Below, piece after piece: positions 24,222 through 32,163 of a stretch of DNA of 54,556 bases. The translations under genes were made by a program, and so were the position numbers. The first letter of the stretch is position 1; each line of letters begins with the position of its first letter. Below the pieces are notes generated by a model that was not told the DNA's origin, did no database searches, and was given only the letters and a program-made list of their open reading frames with translations. Source of the DNA: CBDCGV01 sp965216955 (GTDB lineage Bacteria; Bacteroidota; Bacteroidia; Chitinophagales; JADIYW01); contig CBDCGV010000015.1 in NCBI GenBank assembly GCA_965216955.1, positions 1 to 54,556 of the forward strand, read 5' to 3'.

Positions 24222-25904
24222 TTAGTTAATTAAGAATACTTTTTTAGTTGTTACGTTATTCTGCGATCTAAGTGTTAAAAAATAAACCCCATCTGTCAAA
24301 TAGTTATATAGGCTTAAAATGTGTAAATCCAAATATTTTCTTCCATTAACAGCATGAGAGGAATGCTCATATATCTTTCCTTCTACATTACTCAATGTTA
24401 CATTTATAATTTCTGTATAATCATCAAATACCAATTGAACAGCACTGCCTTTATAAATAATATTTCCATTTATTCTGACGAAATTGGCTTCTCTATTTTG
24501 TTCCTCTGTTTGCAAAATTTGATAAGCATTTCTAAAGTTGGGCAGGCCATATCCCGTTTTATTATTGGGCTTATAAAAATGAGATGCGCTATTTTCAATA
24601 GCACTAAAAATTTCCATATTTGTTTTGTCTGGAAATGCTTGCCATAGACAAGTGGCTAATCCTGAGATTATCGGTGCAGAAAAAGAAGTTCCACTACCTA
24701 AAACGACATTATCATTACGATCAACGTAAGCAACATCTCTTCCAAGTGCAACGATATTGGGTTTTACTTGACCAGCTATTTCAGGACCAAAAGAACTAAA
24801 TCCAATCGCTGCACCTTGCCTATCAATTGCTCCAATTGCTAAAACACTATCTGCATCAGCTGGAACACTAATATATTTCCACTCATCAGCCCCTTCATTA
24901 CCAGCACTAGTTACAATTAGCATTCCTTTAGAAGCTGCTATGTCAGATCCGATACTAGCCATCGCTTTATCCCCATTAAGATCTTCTAGTTGATGATTGT
25001 TTAAATTCTGATCAAACTGAGTATACCCTAAAGATGTATTGACGACATCAACACCTATACTATCTGCAAATTCTAAAGCAACAACGTAGTTAAATTCTTC
25101 AACCAGTTGCTCAGACTTCGCATCTTCTGAAACAATCAATACATAGCTTGCATCTGGTGCTGTTCCAGAATAATCATACGGTAAACGCCCTGCCATAATA
25201 CTCCACACATAGGTTCCATGGCTACTACTATTAAAAACAGGCTTTTTTAGACTTACAATATTCCTTTTCTCAATTAATCGTGAATCGTCAAAAACATGGG
25301 CAAAAGAAAACATCGTATCTGCGCTTCTGTAGCCTGCGTCAATCACCGCTATAAGCATTCCATCTCCAGTATATCCCTTATCATGAAGAAAATCACCACT
25401 TAATTGCTCTATCTGGAATGCCGACATTCCATATGCCTCCGTTGTTTCATTAGTAATCCTCATATCATTAACTAAACAATCAGAATAATTAAGCGTGTTA
25501 TCCTTTGAATAGGTTGCCACCTTCTTAATACCATTAAAAAATGAAAGTGTATCTAGGATTTCAATATTTAGGGAGCTATCCCCCTCTATTAAAACAGCAT
25601 TTAACCACTTACTCTCACTTAAAACAGAGCAGTTAAGCGCTTTCTGAAGTCTCTCTTTATAATAAATAGAAACCGGCAAATCATTCTCTTCTATAGGCAA
25701 TTGATGTTTATGCCTTCTATCTATTGATCGCTCACTTAAGTAAATTTTAGGGGCATCAGTAGTATAAGTATTATTCAATTTATCTTTAAAAAAGACAACG
25801 TACTTATATCTGTCATTGGCTGATAAAGTGGAGCAATTAAAAACCAAAAAGAACAAAAGAGAAAAAGCGCTATTGATTATATACTTATTCCGAACCGTAT
25901 TCAA
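24222..25904 (-). CDS. subtilisin-like (S8) serine protease with probable T9SS type A tail
   Basis: A 560-aa exported protease. The signal peptide is at 1-29. An inhibitor-like or family-specific N-domain holds the LSERSIDRR segment, common in Bacteroidota S8 proteins. The S8 catalytic domain has Asp189 (AVIDAGYRS), His229 (SSHGTYVWS), oxyanion Asn336 (TSAGNEG) and Ser407 (GSGTSFSAP). The last ~80 residues (VTLSNVEGKIYEHS, then LTDGVYFLTL, ending KKVFLIN) resemble the type A Por secretion tail. Expected location: cell surface or medium via T9SS. The start overlaps the lipoprotein gene by 20 bases and no later Met is available before the signal peptide ends, so the two are probably coupled. 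Confidence 0.92.
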   Translation of the reverse strand: MNTVRNKYIINSAFSLLFFLVFNCSTLSANDRYKYVVFFKDKLNNTYTTDAPKIYLSERSIDRRHKHQLPIEENDLPVSIYYKERLQKALNCSVLSESKWLNAVLIEGDSSLNIEILDTLSFFNGIKKVATYSKDNTLNYSDCLVNDMRITNETTEAYGMSAFQIEQLSGDFLHDKGYTGDGMLIAVIDAGYRSADTMFSFAHVFDDSRLIEKRNIVSLKKPVFNSSSHGTYVWSIMAGRLPYDYSGTAPDASYVLIVSEDAKSEQLVEEFNYVVALEFADSIGVDVVNTSLGYTQFDQNLNNHQLEDLNGDKAMASIGSDIAASKGMLIVTSAGNEGADEWKYISVPADADSVLAIGAIDRQGAAIGFSSFGPEIAGQVKPNIVALGRDVAYVDRNDNVVLGSGTSFSAPIISGLATCLWQAFPDKTNMEIFSAIENSASHFYKPNNKTGYGLPNFRNAYQILQTEEQNREANFVRINGNIIYKGSAVQLVFDDYTEIINVTLSNVEGKIYEHSSHAVNGRKYLDLHILSLYNYLTDGVYFLTLRSQNNVTTKKVFLIN

Positions 25905-26685
25905 CTGCCACTATTTTAACAATATATTCACCATCTGCTTTCTCCACCCAAGGAAGTTGTCGGCAATTCGTTCTACATAGTGCATCACTATCATCCGGGC
26001 ATAATCTTCTACATTGTGACCATAAAATAGACCATTCTCGAAAAACAAGTCCAACATTCTTAGCATACACCTCCTTCCCTGCGTAATACTCTATCAAATT
26101 AGAATCCCCTCGCTCATAAACCGTTATTGTAGAATCGAATTCCAGCGCACTTCCATAAACAGATAAGTTAGCAGCCTCATTTACATTTGCGTATCGATAA
26201 GTCCAATCTCCAAGATATAAAGCATTATTAGCCTCAAAGATGGTATCTGCTGCCGGATCAATAAATCTATGTCCATCCCATGTCTGATCATTTCGAACAG
26301 GAAATGCCAATTTTATAAATCTCAAATTATCTTCGACTTTCTCTGCTCTGAGATCTGTTATAGTAGAAGCATAAGCTTTAAACTCATTCCAAGCTACATT
26401 TGAATCTAAAGAAGATTTGAAATAAAGCATTATTCTATAAGATTCACGCCCCTCATTATCTATAAAAGAAGATTCTACTAATTCTTTTAAATAAACCGTT
26501 GAAGAATCTACTGTACCAGCAAAAGCACTATAAATAGTAGAATCAACTTTATAAACAATATAATTGCCTACCTCCAATGGGAAATAATCATACCCAAGCT
26601 CTAATTGATCACTTCCATCCTCTTTACACGCCTGAAAGACAACAATAGACAATAATAAAACCCACAGTGACAGATACTTCTTCAT
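25885..26685 (-). CDS. hypothetical lipoprotein, 266 aa
   Basis: The function is not recognised. A signal peptide ends in a lipobox VFQAC (Cys20), followed by an acidic linker KEDGSDQLE and the segment YDYFPLEVGNYIVYKVDS. The latter is a pattern I associate with Bacteroidota surface or periplasmic lipoproteins of beta-rich fold. A cysteine-rich stretch (SQCRRLCPDDSDALCRTNC) near residues 224-243 could form disulfides or bind metal. It is co-oriented with, and overlaps by 20 bases, the S8 protease gene. It could therefore be a partner, propeptide-like chaperone or substrate receptor, but that is context only. Confidence 0.82.
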   Translation of the reverse strand: MKKYLSLWVLLLSIVVFQACKEDGSDQLELGYDYFPLEVGNYIVYKVDSTIYSAFAGTVDSSTVYLKELVESSFIDNEGRESYRIMLYFKSSLDSNVAWNEFKAYASTITDLRAEKVEDNLRFIKLAFPVRNDQTWDGHRFIDPAADTIFEANNALYLGDWTYRYANVNEAANLSVYGSALEFDSTITVYERGDSNLIEYYAGKEVYAKNVGLVFREWSILWSQCRRLCPDDSDALCRTNCRQLPWVEKADGEYIVKIVAVEYGSE

Positions 26686-26827
26686 CGATTACTAAAGTTA
26701 ATATGGTAACGATGAAATACCATAAAAAGTTGTTAATTAATTTAAAATATACTAAAGTTATCTACACTTTCTAGTGTACAGATGTATCCAATTTTTCTTA
26801 TTAAGTTTTACCACTTATAATTGCACC

Positions 26828-27586
26828 ATGTGTTTAATTCTATTTGCAAAATCAGCCCACCCTTCCTATAAACTTATTGTATTAGCCAATAGAGATGAAT
26901 TTCATGAAAGATCCTCTCAAAAAGCACATTGGTGGGCGGATTCTAACAATTTACTATTAGCGGGTAAAGATTTAAAGGCTGGTGGAACCTGGCTAGGCAT
27001 TAACAAAAAAGGTAAGTTTGGAGCTATAACAAATCATAGAGACCCTAAAAATATAGATCCGAAGGCACCTTCACGTGGACACCTTTTAACAGATTTCTTT
27101 AAGGAATCAAGTACTTCATCCTACTTAAAAAAACTTCAAACAACAGATAAAAAATATAATGGCTTTAATTTATTGATTGGTTCTGTGGATACTTTGTTTC
27201 ATTATTCTAATATTTCAAATGAAATACAGGAAGTGAAAGATGGTATATGGGGGCTTAGCAATGCATTATTTGACACTTCATGGCCGAAAGTAGATAATGG
27301 CAAAGAAAAGCTTAAAAAGTTACTTACAGAGGAAAAAATCAACATTGATAGAGCCTTTGAACTTTTGAAAGACCCAACCATTGCGAAAGATGAAAACCTA
27401 CCTAACACAGGTATTGGCATTATAAAAGAACGGTTTTTATCTCCCATTTGTATAAGTGTTCCTGGATATGGGACAAGAACTTCTACCATTTTATTAGTAG
27501 ATAATTCAAATAACGTGTATTTTGAGGAACGTGAATTTATTCTAAAATCGAATGTCGTTGAAGAATTCAAAATAAACGCGGATTGA
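26828..27586 (+). CDS. NRDE/TANGO2 family protein
   Basis: The product starts MCLILFAKSAHPSYKLIVLANRDEF, the hallmark N-terminus of the NRDE (TANGO2-like) family, in which Cys2 is almost invariant. The family has an Ntn-hydrolase-like fold; TANGO2 has been linked to heme or lipid handling in other organisms, so the reaction is uncertain. The open frame extends 18 codons upstream to 26774, but the conserved Cys2 fixes the start at the ATG at 26828. Other family landmarks, GTWLGINKKGKFGAITNHR and the GIIKERFLSPICI region with GYGTRTSTILL, are intact. The GNAT gene starts one base after its stop. Confidence 0.9.
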   Translation: MCLILFAKSAHPSYKLIVLANRDEFHERSSQKAHWWADSNNLLLAGKDLKAGGTWLGINKKGKFGAITNHRDPKNIDPKAPSRGHLLTDFFKESSTSSYLKKLQTTDKKYNGFNLLIGSVDTLFHYSNISNEIQEVKDGIWGLSNALFDTSWPKVDNGKEKLKKLLTEEKINIDRAFELLKDPTIAKDENLPNTGIGIIKERFLSPICISVPGYGTRTSTILLVDNSNNVYFEEREFILKSNVVEEFKINAD

Positions 27587-27587
27587 T

Positions 27588-28181
27588 ATGGGAATTTTAA
27601 AACTTGGTCCATATATTATTTTAGAAGATGATGTTGTAAAACTAAGAGCCATCAAGTTTGACGATTTCTATGATTTAGAAAAAATCGCTTTTGAGCCAAG
27701 CATATGGCAATATACCATTATGCATGTCGAAACTAAGCAAGATTTAAAAGATTTAATTCTTAAAGCATTAAATGACACCTTAGATGGTAAGCGATATGTT
27801 TTTGTTGTTTATCATAAACAGCTTAAAAAAATTATCGGATCAACTGCATTTGGCAGTTATTCTTCTAAAGATGCCAGAGTTGAAATTGGTTGGACATGGT
27901 ATGGCAAAGAATTTCAAAAAACAGGTATTAATAGAAGAGGCAAGCTATTAATGATGCAGTATGCCTTTGAAGCGTTGAAAATGCAACGTGTAGAGCTGAA
28001 GGCAGATGTATTAAACACTTTTTCTAGAGATGCCATGAAAAAGTTAGGCTTCGTTGAAGAGGGCATACTTCGATCGCATATTCAAATGTATGATGGCCGA
28101 AGACGCGACACCATTTATTATAGTGTTTTAGCCCATGAATGGCCTACTATAAAGCAAAATATTATTGAGAAGATTCATTGA
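27588..28181 (+). CDS. GNAT family N-acetyltransferase (RimJ/RimL-like)
   Basis: A 197-aa GNAT protein. The central strand ARVEIGWTWYGKEFQKTGIN corresponds to the acetyl-CoA-binding region, with the usual RGKLLMMQYAFE helix. The later VELKADVLNTFSRDAMKKLG and EEGILRSHIQMYDGRRRDT segments match the RimJ/RimL-type group that acetylates protein N-termini or small molecules. The substrate cannot be read from sequence. It begins one base after the NRDE gene, so it is an operon partner. About 110 bases follow before the next cassette. Confidence 0.88.
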   Translation: MGILKLGPYIILEDDVVKLRAIKFDDFYDLEKIAFEPSIWQYTIMHVETKQDLKDLILKALNDTLDGKRYVFVVYHKQLKKIIGSTAFGSYSSKDARVEIGWTWYGKEFQKTGINRRGKLLMMQYAFEALKMQRVELKADVLNTFSRDAMKKLGFVEEGILRSHIQMYDGRRRDTIYYSVLAHEWPTIKQNIIEKIH

Positions 28182-28293
28182 GAGAAGTTTATTGTTAGAA
28201 GCATTTCTATTCAATAATTATAAAACATTTTATTAAATTGTGTTTTATTAAACAACCATAACAAATCATTTCAAATACCTTGAAACAATAAAA

Positions 28294-28794
28294 ATGGATG
28301 CCCTACTAATTGCAAGTGGTGTTATGACTCTCCTTAAACCTCTTTTAAAAAAAGCTGGTGAAAAAGCTGCTGAAACAATTGGAGAAAAACTCATAGAAAA
28401 AACGGTAGAAAAAACATTCTGGGAAAAGGTGAAAAATATTTTCATTAAGCAAAATGAAAGACAATCAATAGAGGTTATTGAAGCCAAACCGATAGCTTCT
28501 TCGCTAGACTTTTCTTTAATTGAAGAAAAATTGGTTAATGAAGTTAAGACCAACCAGCAATTTGCAAACGAATTAACAAGCCTTCTAAATCTGAGTGATA
28601 CCAGTGCATTTCTTGCAGAACAATTATTAATATCAATCAATAAAGACAAAGAAAAATTAACTCTATTAATGGACGATCGGAGATTAGCGGGAATTGGAAA
28701 TGTAGACCAATATGATCTTGAAATTAGACGGGTTATTAGAAGAATGGAAAAGGATGAAAAAGAATTTATTACACTTGTAAAACAGAATAAATGA
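28294..28794 (+). CDS. first gene of conflict-like cassette: helical protein of unknown function, 166 aa
   Basis: Not a family I can name. The N-terminus (residues 3-20) is hydrophobic and amphipathic (LLIASGVMTLLKPLLKKAG), then comes a Lys/Glu helix rich in GEKxxEK repeats. The middle domain starts near IEEKLVNEVKTN, and the C-terminal segment contains LAGIGNVDQYDLEIRR. All of it reads as alpha-helical. It overlaps the next gene by four bases (ATGA). Proteins with this N-terminal pattern (xxLLxPLLKKAGEKxxExxGEK) appear in bacterial conflict operons in my recollection, where they may be membrane-active effectors or adaptors; this is inference. Confidence 0.82.
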   Translation: MDALLIASGVMTLLKPLLKKAGEKAAETIGEKLIEKTVEKTFWEKVKNIFIKQNERQSIEVIEAKPIASSLDFSLIEEKLVNEVKTNQQFANELTSLLNLSDTSAFLAEQLLISINKDKEKLTLLMDDRRLAGIGNVDQYDLEIRRVIRRMEKDEKEFITLVKQNK

Positions 28795-29222
28795 TTGAAT
28801 TTCTAAAACAACAGCTATCAAATGTTGAAAAGGAGTTAAAACAACTTTACGTTGAAAGATCAAGAAGTGGAGTTGAGACAACTGGCTCATATGAAAATAT
28901 GATAGATAGGAAAAAAAAGGAACGACATAAGTTAATGGAGGAAATTAAAGAAGCAGAAAGTATTTCTTCTCCAGTTAATAATAACAACTCTAAGTCTTCA
29001 CCCAATAAAGACGAAATAAAAAGTCTAATTCAAAAAGGTAAAATAGAAGATGTGTTAGATAAAATGCTCCAACTTGATAGCAATAGTAACGATTTGATGC
29101 TGCTTTCATCAAGATATAGCCGATTGAAATCAGATAATAATAGAGGTATTTTAAATAGCAATAGCTATTCTATTGAACTTAATAAAATAACCAATAGTCT
29201 TTTGTCACTATTAGATGAATAA
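28791..29222 (+). CDS. coiled-coil protein with EAD11-like effector-associated domain, 143 aa
   Basis: Residues 1-57 form a Lys/Glu-rich coiled coil; a Ser/Asn linker at 58-72 follows. Residues 73-143 match the effector-associated domain 11 pattern: IKSLIQKGKIEDVLDKML, then LLSSRYSRLKSDNNRGIL, then IELNKITNSLLSLL. Effector-associated domains are adaptor domains that join effectors and NTPases in bacterial conflict systems. The start overlaps the previous stop (ATGA) and its stop overlaps the next start by one base (TAATG). This strongly indicates one transcript with coupled translation. Confidence 0.85.
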   Translation: MIEFLKQQLSNVEKELKQLYVERSRSGVETTGSYENMIDRKKKERHKLMEEIKEAESISSPVNNNNSKSSPNKDEIKSLIQKGKIEDVLDKMLQLDSNSNDLMLLSSRYSRLKSDNNRGILNSNSYSIELNKITNSLLSLLDE

Positions 29223-30025
29223 TGAGTTATTTATTAGACATATTAAAAAAGAGCAAAGAAGAGGTTCAAGAAGGAATAAAAGAACAATATAAATTAAGGC
29301 TTAACGCCTCTTCAGAAAGTCGTGGCGGCATAGAGAATCGATTAATCCATTTAAAAGCAGAATTAAAAAGACTAAACAAAGAAATTGAAGAAGAAAAAAA
29401 CAAATATAAATCTCCAAGTGAAGCCAAGGCTTATCTTTATATCATTGTTACCACTAAATCTAATGTAAAAACTAATATCAATAATGATTGTTTTTGTCTA
29501 ATTGAAGAAAACCGCTACCATGATAATGATTTAAAAAAATGGCGACCTTTTTCGGATAGCAAAACAATTAGTGAAATAATTGACGAATTTAAAAGCTCTT
29601 ATCGTTTATCTGAGTATTACATAGACCATGATTCAAATAATGAACACACTTTGAAAATTCAAGATAATGAAGCAAATACCATAGGGATTATTGATTTGCT
29701 TTCGATTAATAATAATAATTCTGCATTTATTAAACATTGCTTTGACAGAAATAGCATTGCAGGGCTTATTTTACCTCAATGTCGAAACATTTCCAAACAT
29801 GACTCTATATTTAAGTTTATAAAGAGCAAAAGAGAAGACATATTTGGCGTATTTCATAAAAGAATAAGTATAGGTGCCTCATGTTCAAATTATTTATTTG
29901 ATATGTCAGAATACGATAATTTCCGTAGACGTTTAAAAGCACTCTTAAAAACAACTTGTCAAATTAGAAACCAATCCAATATAAATAGCCCAATAAGAGA
30001 TTCACTTCAAAATAGTTTCCAATGA
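29222..30025 (+). CDS. cassette protein with N-terminal coiled coil and unrecognised alpha/beta domain, 267 aa
   Basis: Residues about 1-62 are coiled coil (LIHLKAELKRLNKEIEEEK). The remaining 200 residues begin with a hydrophobic strand AYLYIIVTTKS and continue with alternating strands and helices, including NTIGIIDLLSI, IAGLILPQC and a basic C-terminal helix FRRRLKALLKTT. No catalytic motif of TIR, CHAT, caspase, trypsin or nuclease families was found. It is positioned between the EAD11 protein and the ATPase, with overlaps on both sides, so it is either the effector or the sensor part of the cassette. Confidence 0.8.
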   Translation: MSYLLDILKKSKEEVQEGIKEQYKLRLNASSESRGGIENRLIHLKAELKRLNKEIEEEKNKYKSPSEAKAYLYIIVTTKSNVKTNINNDCFCLIEENRYHDNDLKKWRPFSDSKTISEIIDEFKSSYRLSEYYIDHDSNNEHTLKIQDNEANTIGIIDLLSINNNNSAFIKHCFDRNSIAGLILPQCRNISKHDSIFKFIKSKREDIFGVFHKRISIGASCSNYLFDMSEYDNFRRRLKALLKTTCQIRNQSNINSPIRDSLQNSFQ

Positions 30026-32163
30026 TTGTATCGTTTTATTCATATAAAGGAGGGGTTGGTCGTTCACAACTATGTGCCAATGTAGCAGCTTATCTTTGCC
30101 ATAGAAGGGATAAAAAGGTTTTATTGTGGGATTGGGATTTTGAAGCACCGGGATTACATTATTTTTTTGGAAAAACCAACGACCACATCAATGCAGATGG
30201 GACTATAGAAGTCTTGTTACAATTTACAAAAATGATGAGGACCCAGGATGAGGTTACTGAAGCTGACTTTAGCTTTTTTCAAAAAGAATCATTTATTCCT
30301 CTTGTTGATGAAAAAGAAACTGGTGGCAAGGGAAAAATTGATATTCTTCCAGCTGGGAATTATAATAACAAGTTTGTTTATAATGTAAGTTCTTTTGATT
30401 GGTATGAGTTTTATGAACTATTAGATGGCAAGGTATATACAGAAGCTTTAAAGAAATGGATTCAAGAGCAAGGATATGATTACATTTTAATTGATAGTAG
30501 AACAGGAATTCATGATTATTTGGGAATTTGTAACCTTCAACTTCCAGACGCTAATGTAGCAGTGATGGCCGCTAATCAACAAAATATAGATGGTTGTAAA
30601 CGCATTATTGATCAAATTTTGAACTCAGAATACACTAAAAAAGGGTTTAGAAAATCTTTTGTATTTCCTATTCTTTCTCGTATAAATAGCAACCATCCTA
30701 AATTCGATGATTGGGCGGATAAATTTACAGATACTTTTCACCAAATAATGCCCTCATTGGATAGTGAGATCGATAAGAGTTTTTCTAAAGAAGTTTTTAA
30801 AGATTTCTATTTAGATAAAACACTTCTTGCGGATGAACCCCAATTTTCAGCAGGAGAAAATGTTCTTATAAAAGATAAAAGGCATGCTATCCCTCGTAAT
30901 TCCTTTATGTCTAAATTTGCCAATATTGCAGAATACCTTTTGCGAATAGATAAACACAACAATATTGAAATTGCAAAGCAAATAGACAAAGAAAGTTGGC
31001 TCTCTTATGCAGAAATAGCAGTTCAAAATGAGCAGAATGAAAAAGCCGCTATCTTTTATGAGAAAGCGGGAAATTATGAAAAGTCTGTAGAATATGGAGG
31101 CACATCTCATTCATATTTAATGTTAGGCAAAAATATATCGGCAAAAGGAGATACAGAAAAAGCTATAGCTTACTATAAAAGGTCTATTGAAATAGATCCA
31201 AATAATTACGAGGCATTTTTTATGTTAGGTAATGCTAATTTCGAATTAGATAATTACAAAAAATCAATAGAATATTATAAAAATACAATCAAAATTAAAC
31301 CCGATTACTATTGGGCTACTGGAAATATTGGATTAGCTTATTTCAATATAGAAAAATTTAATAAAGCAATTGAATATTATAAAACAGCCATTAAAATTAA
31401 ACCCGATTATATATGGGCAATATTGAACCTTGGAAATACTTATTTTAAATTGAGTAAATATGATGAAGCTGCAAAGCAATATCAAAAGATCATTAATATA
31501 GAACCAAATAACAAGGATGCATTGTGCAATCTTGGTATGGCCTATGCCAATTTAAAAGAATATGATAAATCATTAAAACAATTTAACCATGTATTGTCAA
31601 TAGAATCAGAACATCTTAACGCTTTTCAAGGTATTGCTACTACTTATTTTTTAATGGACAATTACAATAAAGCCATAGAATATTATCAAAGAGCTATGAA
31701 CCTGGAACCAAGCAATCATGAGATATTGAGCTTTTTAGGTGCTTCGTATTTCAAACTTGGAAATATTTCAAAAAGTACAAAATTTTATATAAAAGCTATT
31801 GGCCTTAAACATGATTACGCCGAATGTTATGGAGCCTTAGGGTTTAATTTGTTAGTATCTGGTGAGATAAAAATTGCCAAAGAAAAACTAATTAAAGCCA
31901 TTGAATTGGGGTGCCATGATATTGGTTATATGAATCTTGGGCATATATACCTTGTAGAAGATGATGAAAATAAAGCATTAGAGTGTTATAGGAAAAGTAT
32001 ATCATCATGGAAGAATGAAAGTGACTTCTGGGAAGGCATGAAAGACGACTATCAATATCTTGAACAATATGGTTTGTCCAAAGAAGAATATGAAGAGGTG
32101 ATTAAAAAAATAAAAAACACACAACCTACTCCCCCTTCCTACCAGCCAACAAATACAAAATAG
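30022..32163 (+). CDS. KGGVGR-type MinD/ParA-like ATPase fused to ~9 TPR repeats, 713 aa
   Basis: A probable signalling NTPase. Residues 8-15 (YKGGVGRS) form a deviant P-loop: the signature Lys9 is present, but the usual P-loop lysine is Arg14. DWDFEAPGL at 37-45 and YILIDSRTG at 154-162 (Asp158) supply the switch and Walker B-like parts. From about 330 to 690 there are about nine 34-residue TPRs (for example YKRSIEIDPNNYEAFFMLG). Known: KGGVGR ATPase-TPR proteins occur in NTP-dependent conflict systems. It overlaps the previous gene by four bases. The last ~12 residues (PPSYQPTNTK end) are read from the antisense of the pyrB 3' end, so the original C-terminus has probably been replaced. Confidence 0.9.
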   Translation: MIVSFYSYKGGVGRSQLCANVAAYLCHRRDKKVLLWDWDFEAPGLHYFFGKTNDHINADGTIEVLLQFTKMMRTQDEVTEADFSFFQKESFIPLVDEKETGGKGKIDILPAGNYNNKFVYNVSSFDWYEFYELLDGKVYTEALKKWIQEQGYDYILIDSRTGIHDYLGICNLQLPDANVAVMAANQQNIDGCKRIIDQILNSEYTKKGFRKSFVFPILSRINSNHPKFDDWADKFTDTFHQIMPSLDSEIDKSFSKEVFKDFYLDKTLLADEPQFSAGENVLIKDKRHAIPRNSFMSKFANIAEYLLRIDKHNNIEIAKQIDKESWLSYAEIAVQNEQNEKAAIFYEKAGNYEKSVEYGGTSHSYLMLGKNISAKGDTEKAIAYYKRSIEIDPNNYEAFFMLGNANFELDNYKKSIEYYKNTIKIKPDYYWATGNIGLAYFNIEKFNKAIEYYKTAIKIKPDYIWAILNLGNTYFKLSKYDEAAKQYQKIINIEPNNKDALCNLGMAYANLKEYDKSLKQFNHVLSIESEHLNAFQGIATTYFLMDNYNKAIEYYQRAMNLEPSNHEILSFLGASYFKLGNISKSTKFYIKAIGLKHDYAECYGALGFNLLVSGEIKIAKEKLIKAIELGCHDIGYMNLGHIYLVEDDENKALECYRKSISSWKNESDFWEGMKDDYQYLEQYGLSKEEYEEVIKKIKNTQPTPPSYQPTNTK

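Noticed and set aside
28182..28293. Insertion-sequence ends or attachment site before the conflict cassette
   Set aside because: No inverted repeat, target duplication or tRNA could be seen; transfer is suggested only by gene content and the pyrB overlap.
30022..30990. Chromosome-partitioning ParA/MinD function for the ATPase
   Set aside because: No ParB, MinC/E or parS-like sites are nearby; the KGGVGR variant and TPR fusion with EAD11 neighbours fit conflict systems better.
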